Below are positions 29,075 to 38,270 of a stretch of DNA of 64,000 nt, in pieces. Position numbers and translations under genes: made by a program. The notes beneath the pieces were generated by a model, which was not told where the DNA came from, searched no databases, and saw only the letters and a list, made by a program, of their open reading frames with translations. Within the stretch, counting starts at the first letter, position 1. Every line of letters begins with the position of its first letter. Source of the stretch: an uncultured Collinsella sp. (GTDB taxonomy: Bacteria; Actinomycetota; Coriobacteriia; Coriobacteriales; Coriobacteriaceae). Location of the stretch: positions 1-64,000 of the forward strand of contig CAKUGR010000003.1 in the NCBI GenBank assembly GCA_934654775.1, read 5' to 3'.

Positions 29075-30202
29075 GTAGTAGGCCCACATGGCTTCGACTT
29101 CGTTAAGGACCTCTACGACGCCCCAGCGGCGGGCGCTGCGGCTGGCCGAGTTGGGGTCGAAGACTTGAATCTGGTCGGCGTCGTCAATACCGTAAAGCAC
29201 AATGTAGTGGCCCACGTTGGTAAAGGTGCCCGGCCGAACAGCGGCGATGACGGGCGCTCCCGAACGCAGCGCCTGAGTCATCGAGTCGCGATCGTTATGG
29301 AGCTCCGTTCCGTTAAGTCCCAACTGCCACGCGCCGCTCGTCATAAACGACCATTCGGTTGCACCGGTGGGGGCGTAATTGCCCGCCTCGGAAAGCGCGC
29401 ACATATCGACGGGGGTCATATCGGTGCGTCCCGTCTTAAAGATATAGACCATGGTAAGGCACGTAGGCCCGCAGGCATTTTGTCGGATGGTGCCGCCGGC
29501 GTAAGGCAGCTCCGACCACGCAGGGTCGATTTGATAGATATGGGGCATCGTGCCGGCTTGCCATTGCGAGCGCGGGGTCGAAAAGGCGAAAGAATAACCG
29601 GGCGCGACGGGGGCCTTGAGCAGCTTGTCCTCGGCGGTGGGCTCGAGACCGGCCGAGCCGTGGGAGACGCACGAGCCCAAAAACAAAAAGACCAGGCAAG
29701 CGACGATAGAGCAAAGTGCGATACGCGCGCGGCGGAAGGGCAGCGCGGGCGCGCCGCCGCCAGCTCGAGATACTGGGCGAGAGCTCATGCCGCTGCGTCC
29801 GCGCTGCGGGTGCGAAAAAGAGCGGCGGACAAAGATGCCGGGCTGACGGCGCCCGTTGCGACGCAGCTGCGGCACGTCCGTCTGGCGCTGGCGCGTGCCG
29901 GTGCCCGTGAGGGAGCGAGTGCCCTGGGGCTGACCGGTGCTGCGGTTGCGGCGTTGTGTCTGCGCACGCGATTCGCTCGACGAGACAGCCCCGTCACGCC
30001 TGCGAGTCTCAGCACTTCCAGTTTGCTTTTGAGCTGTTGAGCCCCCAGTATTCCGCCGAGGCGTGGGGCGAGGCTGCTGTGATCCGCCCGGGTACTGCGA
30101 GCCGGTGGCGGAAGAAGACGAGCCTCTGGGCGTCGGCGTGGTGCGGCCAGCAAGGCGAACGCTCTGTCGCCGTTGGTCGCCATCGTTAAAACCGTATGCC
30201 AT
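29072..30202 (-). CDS. Membrane-anchored C39-like cysteine peptidase
   Basis: This 376-residue protein has about 155 cytosolic residues very rich in Arg, Ser, Gly, Gln and Thr, one membrane helix (about 161-182, IALCSIVACLVFLFLGSC), and an external peptidase C39-like domain. The presumed catalytic residues are the Cys of NACGPTCL, the His of VGHYIVLYGI and the Asp of QVFDPNS. Proteins of this kind are usually cell-surface proteases or amidases of unknown substrate. The low-complexity N-terminus is odd and could bind nucleic acid or the membrane face. The start at 30202 is tentative. The stop codon lies in the end of the palindromic island. Confidence 0.75.
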   Translation of the reverse strand: MAYGFNDGDQRRQSVRLAGRTTPTPRGSSSSATGSQYPGGSQQPRPTPRRNTGGSTAQKQTGSAETRRRDGAVSSSESRAQTQRRNRSTGQPQGTRSLTGTGTRQRQTDVPQLRRNGRRQPGIFVRRSFSHPQRGRSGMSSRPVSRAGGGAPALPFRRARIALCSIVACLVFLFLGSCVSHGSAGLEPTAEDKLLKAPVAPGYSFAFSTPRSQWQAGTMPHIYQIDPAWSELPYAGGTIRQNACGPTCLTMVYIFKTGRTDMTPVDMCALSEAGNYAPTGATEWSFMTSGAWQLGLNGTELHNDRDSMTQALRSGAPVIAAVRPGTFTNVGHYIVLYGIDDADQIQVFDPNSASRSARRWGVVEVLNEVEAMWAYY

Positions 30203-30562
30203 TCGAACCGCCTTGCCTCATGTATAACCTGTCTATCCTACAAAAAAGATGCGCAACAAATGCTCACATGCGCCAAAAGCTTGGTAAACGGCACGAACGG
30301 GGCAAGCTCGGCGCCATTAAGCGACACCCCTCTCTAACGGGGCGGATCGCGCCATCAAAACGGATGCTCGCAACGAGCGGCAAACCGTGCCGTTCGTCCC
30401 AAAAACGGCGCCGCTCGTTTTGCAGTTCTGCCTTCGGTCGAGCCATGGGCGGCCATGCTGTGCCGAGGCCGTATCTTAAAGCCACGAAATAAAAGCGCGC
30501 GGCAAAACAGACCGCGCAAGGGGTGACGTCAAAGAGGCGTCAATAAGGAAAGGAGGGGAACA
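30203..30562. other. Intergenic region between divergent genes
   Basis: No gene or known RNA is visible. It contains scattered short complementary stretches (ACGAACGG near 30293 and CCGTTCGT near 30390) that do not form one clear structure. AAGGAAAGGAGGGG at its right end is the ribosome binding site of the permease. Both promoters should lie here, but I cannot place them with confidence. Confidence 0.4.
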
Positions 30563-32014
30563 ATGGCGGACAAGAACGCAGAAGTTGCAGTCGAAGGTAA
30601 CGGTGGCATGAAGAAAACGCTTTCGCTCTGGAACTTCTTCACCATCGGTTTCGGTGCCATCATCGGAACTGGCTGGGTTCTGCAGGTCGGCGACTGGATG
30701 GTCGTGGGCGGCGGTCCCGTTCCCGCTATGATCGCATTCCTCTTGGGTGCAATCTTCCTCGTGCCCGTCGGAGCTGTTTTCGGTGAGCTCACGGCTGCTA
30801 TCCCCATCTCGGGCGGCATCGTCGAGTATGTCGATCGAAGCTTTGGCCGTACGCTGAGCTACATCACCGGTTGGCTCCTGGCCCTGGGCAACGGCATCCT
30901 GTGCCCGTGGGAGGCAATCGCCATCTCGACCCTCGTGTCCGAGATGTTCGGCAGCCTGCCCGGTCTTGAGTGGCTGCGTGCCGTCAAGCTCTATACCATC
31001 CTGGGCGCCGACGTTTACCTGTTCCCGACGCTGATCGCGCTCGGCTTTGCAGTCTACGTCATCTTCCTCAACTTCCGTGGTGCCAGCTCGGCCGCCAAGC
31101 TCCAGGCCTTCCTGACCAAAGCCCTGCTCTGCGGCATGCTACTCGCTATGGGCGTCTCGCTGTTCACCGGCTCGCCGGACAATGCCATGCCCGTGTTCTC
31201 CCAGGTCACCGGCGCTGGCGGCGGCAAGGCCGCTACCGAGAGCACCAGCCTGTTCGCCGGCATCGTGTCGGTCCTGGTTCTGACCCCGTTCTTCTACGCC
31301 GGTTTCGACACCATTCCTCAGCAGGCTGAGGAAGCGGCCGAGGGCCTCAACTGGAACAAGTTCGGCAAGATCATCTCCCTGGCCCTGCTGGCCGCCGGCG
31401 GCTTCTACATGGTCTGCATCTACTCGTTCGGCACCATCCTCGACTGGCATGAGTTTGTTAAGAGCCCGGTTCCCGCGCTTGCCTGCCTCAAGGGCATCAA
31501 CATGCTTCTGTACCTGGCCATGCTCGTCATCGCCACGCTTGGACCCATGGGCCCGATGAACTCCTTCTACGGCGCCACGAGCCGCATCATGCTTGCCATG
31601 GGCCGCAAGGGCCAGCTGCCCGAGAAATTCGCCGAGGTCGATCCCAAGTCCGGCGCCCCCAAGCTCGCCTGCGTCGTTCTGGGCGTCATCACCGTCATCG
31701 GTCCGTTCCTGGGCAAGAACATGCTCATTCCTCTGACCAACGTGTCGGCCCTCGCCTTCATCTTCTCCTGCGGCATGGTCGCCCTCGCCTGCCTGCGCAT
31801 GCGCTTCACCGAGCCCGACCTGCCTCGTCCCTACGAGGTGCCCGGCGGCAAGTTTGGCATCGGCCTCGCTATCGCTGCCTGCGCCATCATCATCGGCCTG
31901 CTCGTGATTCCATTCTCTCCCGCCTCCCTCAACATGGTGGAGTGGAGCATCGTGATCGGCTGGTTGGCTATTGGCCTGGCCCTCATGGCTTTCACCAATT
32001 CCCGCAAAAAGTAA
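30563..32014 (+). CDS. APC-family amino acid permease
   Basis: This 483-residue integral membrane protein has about 12 helices and an APC signature at the first helix (FFTIGFGAIIGTGWVLQVGDW). It probably takes up an amino acid or amine in symport or exchange; the substrate cannot be told from sequence. It lies 131 bp upstream of a metal-dependent amidohydrolase in the same direction, so the pair may import and hydrolyse a small amide or dipeptide. The ribosome binding site AAAGGAGGGG is strong. Confidence 0.9.
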   Translation: MADKNAEVAVEGNGGMKKTLSLWNFFTIGFGAIIGTGWVLQVGDWMVVGGGPVPAMIAFLLGAIFLVPVGAVFGELTAAIPISGGIVEYVDRSFGRTLSYITGWLLALGNGILCPWEAIAISTLVSEMFGSLPGLEWLRAVKLYTILGADVYLFPTLIALGFAVYVIFLNFRGASSAAKLQAFLTKALLCGMLLAMGVSLFTGSPDNAMPVFSQVTGAGGGKAATESTSLFAGIVSVLVLTPFFYAGFDTIPQQAEEAAEGLNWNKFGKIISLALLAAGGFYMVCIYSFGTILDWHEFVKSPVPALACLKGINMLLYLAMLVIATLGPMGPMNSFYGATSRIMLAMGRKGQLPEKFAEVDPKSGAPKLACVVLGVITVIGPFLGKNMLIPLTNVSALAFIFSCGMVALACLRMRFTEPDLPRPYEVPGGKFGIGLAIAACAIIIGLLVIPFSPASLNMVEWSIVIGWLAIGLALMAFTNSRKK

Positions 32015-32034
32015 CGCCTAGCCGGGGCGGATCG

Positions 32035-32115
32035 GGTGCGCGGAATCTTCTCTCCCGCGCACCGAACCCGGCACCACTTGGGTAGCTTTGTGAGGCCTTA
32101 ACCCAACACGGCCTC
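32035..32115 (+). other. Two hairpins between permease and amidohydrolase
   Basis: A 9-bp hairpin (32035-32043 with 32055-32063, GGTGCGCGG) and a second one (GAGGCC at 32092-32097 with GGCCTC at 32110-32115) lie between the genes. Neither has a T-run; they may set the mRNA ratio of the two genes. Confidence 0.4.
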
Positions 32116-32145
32116 GCCCACTATATGGATCCATAAGGAGGAACC

Positions 32146-33423
32146 ATGTCCACTAAGTATGCAATCGTTGGCGGCAAGCTCATCGACGGTACCGGTGCCG
32201 AGCCGGTCGAGAACTCCCTCGTTCTCGTCGACGACAACGGCAAGATCGAGTACGCCGGCGCTATGCAGGACCTTCCCGAGGGCGTTGAGGTTATCGACGC
32301 CGCCGGCAAGACCGTCCTTCCCGGCCTGATCGACACCCACCTGCACTTCTCGGGCAACCTGACCGACGATGACACCGATTGGGTCATGCAGCCGCTCCTC
32401 GAGAAGCAGGCCGTCGCCGTCAAGCAGGCCTATGACTGCCTCACCCACGGCCTCACCACCGTCTGCGAGATCGGCCGCTTTGGTATCCAGATCCGTGACT
32501 GCATCGACAAGGGCGTCTTTAAGGGCCCGCGCGTTCTGGCCACCGGCCTCGGCTTCTGCCGCGTTGCCGGCCACGGTGACTCCCACCATTGCACCCAGGA
32601 GCTCAACAAGGAATCCCACCCCTGGGGCGACCAGGTCGATGGTCCTTGGGATCTGCGCAAGGCCGTCCGTCGTCGCCTGCGCGAGAATCCCGATGCCATC
32701 AAGATCTGGGCTACCGGTGGTGGCATCTGGCGCTGGGACTCCGGTCGCGACCAGCACTATTGCTCCGAGGAGATCCAGGCTGTGGTCGAAGAGGCAAAGA
32801 TGGTTGGCATCCCCGTGTGGAGCCACTGCTACAACAACCACGCCGCTGCCTACGATTCCGTTCGCTTTGGCTGCGAGCAGCTGATTCACGGCTTCGATAT
32901 CGATGAGCGCACCATGGATCTCATGGCCGAGCAGGGCACCTTCTTCACCCCGACGATCGCCTTCCTGCCCACCTGGTACGCCACCTATCCGCCCGTTTAC
33001 GTCCCCGAGCTGCACGACAAGTACGAGGGCACTCTGGTCGAGAAGGAGCTGCAGCGCAACTACGACTGCCTGCGCGAGGCCAAGAAGCGCGGCGTCGTCA
33101 TGACGATCGGCTCCGACTCCTTCTCCTTCGTCACCCCGTACGGCACCTGCTCCATCGAGGAGATGTACGAGTTCGTCGACAAGATCGGCTTCACCCCGGT
33201 CGAGACCATCACCTGCGCCACCCTCAACGGTGCCAAGATGTGCCACATCGAGGACGAGACCGGTTCCATCGAGGCTGGCAAGTGCGCCGACCTGCTGGTC
33301 GTCAACGGTGACGTCGCCGCCGACATCCACGTGCTCAACACCGACAACATGGACGTCATCATGAAGGACGGCTGGATCGTCGAGGCTGGCACCTTTGGCG
33401 AGGCCAACAAATACAGCGCCTAA
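32146..33423 (+). CDS. Metal-dependent amidohydrolase (imidazolonepropionase/prolidase-like)
   Basis: The 425-residue enzyme belongs to the amidohydrolase superfamily. Metal ligands fit the TIM-barrel pattern: HxH at His65/His67 (DTHLHF), a conserved Gly-rich strand ATGGGIW, later His in VWSHCYNNHA and LIHGFDID, and Asp in TIGSDSFSF. The C-terminal strand has AGKCADLLVVNGD. Relatives hydrolyse cyclic amides, N-acyl amino acids or Xaa-Pro dipeptides; the exact substrate is unknown. ATAAGGAGGAACC before the ATG is an excellent ribosome binding site. A terminator follows at 33481. Confidence 0.88.
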   Translation: MSTKYAIVGGKLIDGTGAEPVENSLVLVDDNGKIEYAGAMQDLPEGVEVIDAAGKTVLPGLIDTHLHFSGNLTDDDTDWVMQPLLEKQAVAVKQAYDCLTHGLTTVCEIGRFGIQIRDCIDKGVFKGPRVLATGLGFCRVAGHGDSHHCTQELNKESHPWGDQVDGPWDLRKAVRRRLRENPDAIKIWATGGGIWRWDSGRDQHYCSEEIQAVVEEAKMVGIPVWSHCYNNHAAAYDSVRFGCEQLIHGFDIDERTMDLMAEQGTFFTPTIAFLPTWYATYPPVYVPELHDKYEGTLVEKELQRNYDCLREAKKRGVVMTIGSDSFSFVTPYGTCSIEEMYEFVDKIGFTPVETITCATLNGAKMCHIEDETGSIEAGKCADLLVVNGDVAADIHVLNTDNMDVIMKDGWIVEAGTFGEANKYSA

Positions 33424-33480
33424 ACTACCGTTCATCGACGACTGGATGTAAAACACAGTATTTGATTGCATAATGCAATG

Positions 33481-33507
33481 GAGAGGGTCGCTTGCGGCCC
33501 TCTTTAT
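33481..33507 (+). terminator. Terminator of the amidohydrolase gene
   Basis: AGAGGG (33482-33487) pairs with CCCTCT (33498-33503) around a CG-rich loop and is followed by TTATTG. Confidence 0.7.
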
Positions 33508-33540
33508 TGCTATGGGTGCGGTAGATAAAAGGGGATGACG

Positions 33541-34926
33541 GTGGATTTAAACAGGCTGATTCTGGGCAAGAGCTACAACTCTACCAAGGTCTTTCGTACG
33601 GCCCAGCATGTGGTCCAGGCCATCCTGCTCGGTGTTGTCGTTCCGGCGCTTATCCTGCTGCTTATCTGGGATTTAACCGATAATCCCAATCCCGTTCCGG
33701 GCGTTGTCGTTATTGCCGGCCTGGTCATGCTGTGCTTCTTTTTCTCGTATGTCTTTGTGGTCCCCGACGACCTCACATCGAGCGCAACCGACCGTACGCT
33801 CGCCATCGCATCAAAAATATTCGCCTACACGTCGCGCGGCCTTACGCCCGAAGCGGCCCTGGGCGCCTCTAAAATCATCCTGTCCGAGACCATCGCCTCT
33901 GCCATCTGCTTTACCGATGGCAAACAGGTGTTGGCAAGCTGGGGCGAGGACTCGGCAAAGTGCCCTGCCGGCACCCCGGTCGTGCTCAAGACCACACTCA
34001 ACGTGATCGAGTCCGGCGAACAGAGTGTATTTTCGCGCGACGCCTCCAATGAGACGGGCGGCTATTTTCCCCGCCTGCGCGCCGGCATTGTCGCGCCGCT
34101 TACCGTGCGCGGACATTGCGTGGGTACGCTCGAGCTGTACTATCCCCGCCTGAGCAGCATCGATATGCGCCAGACGGCGTTGGCCTCGGGCTTTGCCGAT
34201 CTCATTTCCACGCAACTCGCGAGCTTTGAGCTCGAGCGCCAGGACGAGCTCACGGCCCGCGTTGAGCTTCGCGCCCTGCAGTCGCAGGTCGACCCGCATT
34301 TTCTATTCAATACCATCAGCACCATCGTGTCGCTCGTGCGAACCGAGCCCGACAAGGCGCGATCGCTGCTCATCGACTTTTCCAATTACTATCGTCAGAC
34401 GCTTTCTGACTCCGATACGCTCACCACGCTCGAGCACGAGGTGGAACAGGGCACTCGTTATATCAATCTTATGCAGGCCCGGTATGGCGACGGCCGTCTG
34501 CGCGTCTCGGTCGACATCGACTTTGAGGTGCGCGACAGCCTGGTACCGCCGTTTATCTTGCAGCCGCTGCTCGAAAACTGCATCAAGCATGCGCAGCGCG
34601 AGACCGAGCCGCTTTCTATTCATGTAAGGGCTTTCGAGACCGATGACGGTTTGGAGATCATCGTCGAAGACGACGGCATCGGTATGAGCGAAGAGGTCTG
34701 CGCGCATCTGTTTGAGCAGCATCGCCGAGAGGAGCCCGAGAGCATTACCGCCGACGGCTCCATCAAGCGAGGTTGCGGCCTGGCGCTCTTCAACGTGCTT
34801 CAGCGCATCCATTTCTTTTACGGAGAAGATTCTGGCATGCGCGTGAAGTCTCAGGAGGGCGTGGGAACGCAGGTCATCGTTGAGTTGAACGGCGAGCCAC
34901 ATGAGCCGGCGCCGCTAACGGTGTAG
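33541..34926 (+). CDS. LytS-type sensor histidine kinase (first system)
   Basis: The 461-residue kinase has two N-terminal membrane helices (about 20-45 and 52-75), a GAF-like region (about 85-225), and a His_kinase domain with the phosphoacceptor His in QVDPHFLFNT, followed by an HATPase domain with DDGIGM and GCGLALFN. It is closely similar in layout and in segments to the kinase at 39455. I prefer GTG 33541, which has GGGG 6 nt upstream; the in-frame ATG at 33535 abuts that sequence. The LytTR regulator follows 38 bp downstream. Confidence 0.88.
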   Translation: MDLNRLILGKSYNSTKVFRTAQHVVQAILLGVVVPALILLLIWDLTDNPNPVPGVVVIAGLVMLCFFFSYVFVVPDDLTSSATDRTLAIASKIFAYTSRGLTPEAALGASKIILSETIASAICFTDGKQVLASWGEDSAKCPAGTPVVLKTTLNVIESGEQSVFSRDASNETGGYFPRLRAGIVAPLTVRGHCVGTLELYYPRLSSIDMRQTALASGFADLISTQLASFELERQDELTARVELRALQSQVDPHFLFNTISTIVSLVRTEPDKARSLLIDFSNYYRQTLSDSDTLTTLEHEVEQGTRYINLMQARYGDGRLRVSVDIDFEVRDSLVPPFILQPLLENCIKHAQRETEPLSIHVRAFETDDGLEIIVEDDGIGMSEEVCAHLFEQHRREEPESITADGSIKRGCGLALFNVLQRIHFFYGEDSGMRVKSQEGVGTQVIVELNGEPHEPAPLTV

Positions 34927-34964
34927 CACGCAGTTGGATTGAGAGAAAAAGAGGGGAAGCGCAT

Positions 34965-35699
34965 ATGTCCGAAGGCTGGAACATCCTGGTGGTTGATGAT
35001 GAGCCTCCAATTAGGGCTGAGCTACGCTATCTGTTGGAAAAGGATACGCGTGTGGGTCAGATTGCCGAGGCGGGCAATGTCACCGAAGCCGTGGAGTCGA
35101 TTCTGTCGAACAAGCCCGACGTGCTGTTTTTAGACATTACCATGCCCGGTCGCTCGGGAATTGAGCTTGCCGAGACGCTGCAGAACCTAAAGACGCCGCC
35201 GGTCGTGGTGTTTGTGACGGCATTTGCCGAGTATGCGGCCGATGCCTACAACCTCGACGCTGTCGATTACGTCGTCAAACCGGTCGAGGATGCCCGCTTG
35301 TCAAAGGCGCTCGACAAGATTGAGACTGCCCTGGGTGCTCGCCGTGTCGTCCATGCTCCGCGCCAGCCCTTGCGTCTGACGGTGGATCGCGGGGGCAAAA
35401 AGGTGTTCATTCCCGTGGCGGATGTCTGCTACTTTGAGGCGCGCGCCGATTTTTGCAACGCCGTCTGCGCCGAGGGGACGTATCTAATCAATGAGTCGAT
35501 TTCCTCGCTCGAGCGGCGCCTGGCCCCCGAGGGCTTTATCCGTGTCCACCGCAGCTATCTGGTCAATTTGGAAGACGTGCACAATGTTGAGATTGGCTCC
35601 ACGGGCCTGATGGAGCTCAGGCTCGACCGCGTGAGCTCGACGGTGCCGGTGTCCCGTCGTCGTGCTGCTGAGGTTAAGGCGCATCTGGGGCTTGCGTAA
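34965..35699 (+). CDS. LytTR-family response regulator (first system)
   Basis: This 244-residue regulator has a receiver domain (about 6-125; acidic VVDDEPP, phosphoacceptor Asp in DVLFLDITMPG, Lys in VVKPVED) and a C-terminal LytTR DNA-binding domain (about 138-240, FIRVHRSYLVNLE). LytTR proteins usually control cell-surface, envelope or pyruvate-response genes. GAGGGGAAG lies before the start. Its partner is the kinase 38 bp upstream. Targets cannot be told from this window. Confidence 0.92.
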   Translation: MSEGWNILVVDDEPPIRAELRYLLEKDTRVGQIAEAGNVTEAVESILSNKPDVLFLDITMPGRSGIELAETLQNLKTPPVVVFVTAFAEYAADAYNLDAVDYVVKPVEDARLSKALDKIETALGARRVVHAPRQPLRLTVDRGGKKVFIPVADVCYFEARADFCNAVCAEGTYLINESISSLERRLAPEGFIRVHRSYLVNLEDVHNVEIGSTGLMELRLDRVSSTVPVSRRRAAEVKAHLGLA

Positions 35700-35700
35700 G

Positions 35701-35752
35701 CGGTCTGCACGCCATCGTTTGCCACCGCAGGTTTGGCGTGACCGTGCGGTGG
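35701..35752 (+). ncRNA. Possible H-type pseudoknot
   Basis: Stem 1 joins 35708-35714 to 35734-35740 (CACGCCA/TGGCGTG), extended past a short bulge by CGGT with ACCG. The loop segment CCACCGCA (35722-35729) is the exact complement of TGCGGTGG (35745-35752), which starts directly after stem 1. A CATAAT lies just downstream, so this may instead be promoter DNA. Confidence 0.3.
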
Positions 35753-35791
35753 GCATAATGGGTGGCATCGAATGAAATCGAAAGGATCATT

Positions 35792-36736
35792 ATGCCTGCG
35801 CTTATCACCCATCATCTGTTTGGCGAGGAAAGCATCGACCGTCTTCCTCAGGGCGTTATTACGTCCGACGAGGAGCGCATCGCCTTTATCCTGGGAAACC
35901 AAGGTCCCGACCCGTTTTTCTTCCACATCCTGACGCCGCGCATTTCCGACTGTACGTCGCTTGCTCAGGTCATGCACCGCTCGCGCATGTCGCGTCAGTT
36001 CTCGTGTCTGCGCGATGGCGTGTCGCACCTGCAGCCGCGCGATGCCAACCTGGGTCGTGCGTTTGCGCTGGGCCTGCTGTCGCATTATGTGCTCGATCGC
36101 AATGCCCATCCCTTTGTCTACGAGCAGCAGTTTGGCATTGTCGAGTCCGATCCCGAGCTCGAGGCTTCGGGCAGCCAAGTTCATGCCGTGCTCGAAAGCG
36201 ACTTGGACGTGCTGATGCTGCAGCTCAAGCGCGATGGGGCAACGGTCGAGGATTATCCGCCGGCGGGCGAGATCGTCACTACCGACCGCATCAATCGCGT
36301 TGCCGGCGTGCTGATGAGCTACGTCGCCGGGCGCGTGTACGGTATCGACATCCCGGCGGGGGAGTACGCCGGCGCCGTAGCCGACATGCAGCTGCTCTAC
36401 CGCACTATCGAGCCGGCCGGTTCGGCCAAGACGCGCGCGATTGCCCTGCTCGAGGGCTTGGTGCACGATTATTCGCTGCTCGACGGCCTTGCGCACCGCG
36501 TGACGACCGAGCTGCCCGAGCGTACCGGCAACCTGGGCCACTTGGCATGGAAGAACCCCTTTACCGATGAAGTCTCGACCGAGAGTTTCCCCGAGGTCTT
36601 TGACCGCGCGCTGGTCGATTACGAGTGCACGGTCGCCCGCTTTATCGAGACCGGCGATATGGAAGCCGTGACCAACCACGTCAATTACAGCGGTCGCGTG
36701 CTCGGCGCCGACGAAGAGTTCGACCGCGAGGAGTAG
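35792..36736 (+). CDS. Zinc-dependent phospholipase C-like protein
   Basis: The 314-residue protein resembles the zinc-dependent phospholipase C/S1-P1 fold. His and Asp residues expected to bind metal appear near the start (LITHHLFGEES) and in GLLSHYVLDRNAHPFVYEQ, with further His in QVHAVLESD and GLVHDYSLLDGLAHR. No signal peptide is visible, so it may act in the cytosol, unlike secreted clostridial toxins. ATG 35792 has GAAAGG upstream; the frame also opens at 35762. It is not clearly coupled to a neighbour. Substrate unknown. Confidence 0.75.
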   Translation: MPALITHHLFGEESIDRLPQGVITSDEERIAFILGNQGPDPFFFHILTPRISDCTSLAQVMHRSRMSRQFSCLRDGVSHLQPRDANLGRAFALGLLSHYVLDRNAHPFVYEQQFGIVESDPELEASGSQVHAVLESDLDVLMLQLKRDGATVEDYPPAGEIVTTDRINRVAGVLMSYVAGRVYGIDIPAGEYAGAVADMQLLYRTIEPAGSAKTRAIALLEGLVHDYSLLDGLAHRVTTELPERTGNLGHLAWKNPFTDEVSTESFPEVFDRALVDYECTVARFIETGDMEAVTNHVNYSGRVLGADEEFDREE

Positions 36737-36837
36737 GGCTCGTGCGTGCCCCTTTGCCGAATCCTTACCGGCGCCTCTGGACAATTGGGGTACGATGAAC
36801 TAACTGCATATCGGGCGAATACGAAGGGGCCCTGTCC

Positions 36838-38088
36838 ATGAAATACACCAAGCTCGAGCGTAACTGGGTTATGTACGATGTGGGCAACTCGGCCCTCGTG
36901 CTGCTCAATACCTCGGTGGTGCCCATCTACTTTAACGCCATCAATACCGGTGCTTCCTCGGCAGACCTGGTGGTCGCTTGGGGCAACGCGCAGACGATTG
37001 CCTCGCTAGTCATTGCCATGCTCATGCCCATTCTGGGCGCGCTTGCCGATTACGCCGGCAACAAGATCAAGTTCTTCTTGGGCTTCTTCCTTACGGGCCT
37101 GGTCCTTTGCCTGGCGCAGGCTATCCCAATGTCCGCCATGGCATTTTTGACCGTGTACGTGCTGTGCACCATCGGCCTTAACTCTTCTATGACGTTCTAC
37201 GACGCCATGCTGCCCGACATTACCACCGACGAGCGCATGGACGCCGTGTCCAGCTCGGGCTATGCCTGGGGCTACATCGGTTCCACCGTGCCGTTCATCA
37301 TCTGCCTGGCGCTTATCATGGGTGGCCCCGCTCTTGGCGTCCCCACCATGCTGGCAACGCGTCTGTCGTTTATCATCACCGGTGCCTGGTGGCTCATCTT
37401 TACCATGCCGCTCATTCGCACCTATAAGCAAAAGTACGGTCGCGAGCGCGGTCCCCAGGACACCATCGGCCACATTGTGGGCGGCGTGTTCTCCGAGGTC
37501 GGACAAACCATGCGCGAGATCGCCCACAACAAGACCGTGCTGGTCTACATGATCGCGTTCTTCTTCTACATCGACGGTGTGCACACGGTCATTTCTATGG
37601 CAACCAGCTACGGATCGGCTCTGGGTATCGACTCGACCCAGCTGGTGCTGGCTCTGCTTGTTACGCAGTTTGTGGCCTTCCCGTCCGCCATCATCTACGG
37701 CAAGCTCGCCGGTCGCGTGGGCACGCTCAACATGATCTTGGTGGCCGTCGCCGCCTACATGGGCATCGTGCTCTTTGCCGCGTTTTTCTTAAAGACTGCC
37801 TTTGAGTTCTGGGTGCTCGCCATTTTGGTCGGCTTGTTCCAGGGTGGCGTGCAGGCGCTCAGCCGCAGCTATTTTGGCCGCATCATCCCCAAGGAAAAGT
37901 CCAACGAGTACTATGGCTTCTTCGATATCTTTGGCCGTTACGCAAGCGTTATGGGCACCTTCCTGGTGTCGGTTGTCACCTCGCTGACCGGCAACCCGTC
38001 GCTGGGTGTCCTTTCTATTGGCGTTCTGCTGGTTGTTGGCTTTGTGCTGCTGGTCCGTCTGTCCCGCATGGTTCAGGCGGCGGCGTAA
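36838..38088 (+). CDS. MFS transporter, UMF1 / Atg22-like family
   Basis: This 416-residue transporter has about 12 helices. Its start (RNWVMYDVGNSALVLLNTSVVPIYF) is typical of the UMF1 family, related to the vacuolar amino-acid effluxer Atg22. A conserved QALSRSYFGRIIPKEKS loop lies between helices near residue 345. In bacteria the substrate is uncertain; amino-acid or drug efflux is possible. It ends about 180 bp before the glycosyltransferase, with a promoter-like TATGAT and a hairpin between. Confidence 0.88.
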   Translation: MKYTKLERNWVMYDVGNSALVLLNTSVVPIYFNAINTGASSADLVVAWGNAQTIASLVIAMLMPILGALADYAGNKIKFFLGFFLTGLVLCLAQAIPMSAMAFLTVYVLCTIGLNSSMTFYDAMLPDITTDERMDAVSSSGYAWGYIGSTVPFIICLALIMGGPALGVPTMLATRLSFIITGAWWLIFTMPLIRTYKQKYGRERGPQDTIGHIVGGVFSEVGQTMREIAHNKTVLVYMIAFFFYIDGVHTVISMATSYGSALGIDSTQLVLALLVTQFVAFPSAIIYGKLAGRVGTLNMILVAVAAYMGIVLFAAFFLKTAFEFWVLAILVGLFQGGVQALSRSYFGRIIPKEKSNEYYGFFDIFGRYASVMGTFLVSVVTSLTGNPSLGVLSIGVLLVVGFVLLVRLSRMVQAAA

Positions 38089-38189
38089 GGCAACCGGGCT
38101 CAGTACAGCAATTGTGCCTATCTGCAGTACTCTTTTGGAAGTAGCCGCATAAATCATTCTGACTTCCGAGCAATGTTTAGCCCAAGTGG

Positions 38190-38250
38190 GTATGATGGAA
38201 TCAGCTAGGTCGCGGGGCGTCGCCTGTGTTTGGCGGCGCCCCGTTTTTGT
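38190..38250 (+). terminator. Promoter-like element followed by leader hairpin and U-tract
   Basis: A -10-like TATGAT lies near 38191. The hairpin 38213-38224 with 38232-38243 (CGGGGCG.CGCC) is followed by TTTTTGT, then directly by the ribosome binding site of the glycosyltransferase. It could terminate the upstream transcript or attenuate the downstream one. Confidence 0.55.
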
Positions 38251-38270
38251 GTTGCAAGGAGGGTAAAGGT

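Noticed and set aside
27702..33423. Arginine deiminase operon
   Set aside because: Only carbamate kinase is present; arcA and arcB are absent and the neighbouring permease and amidohydrolase belong to other families.
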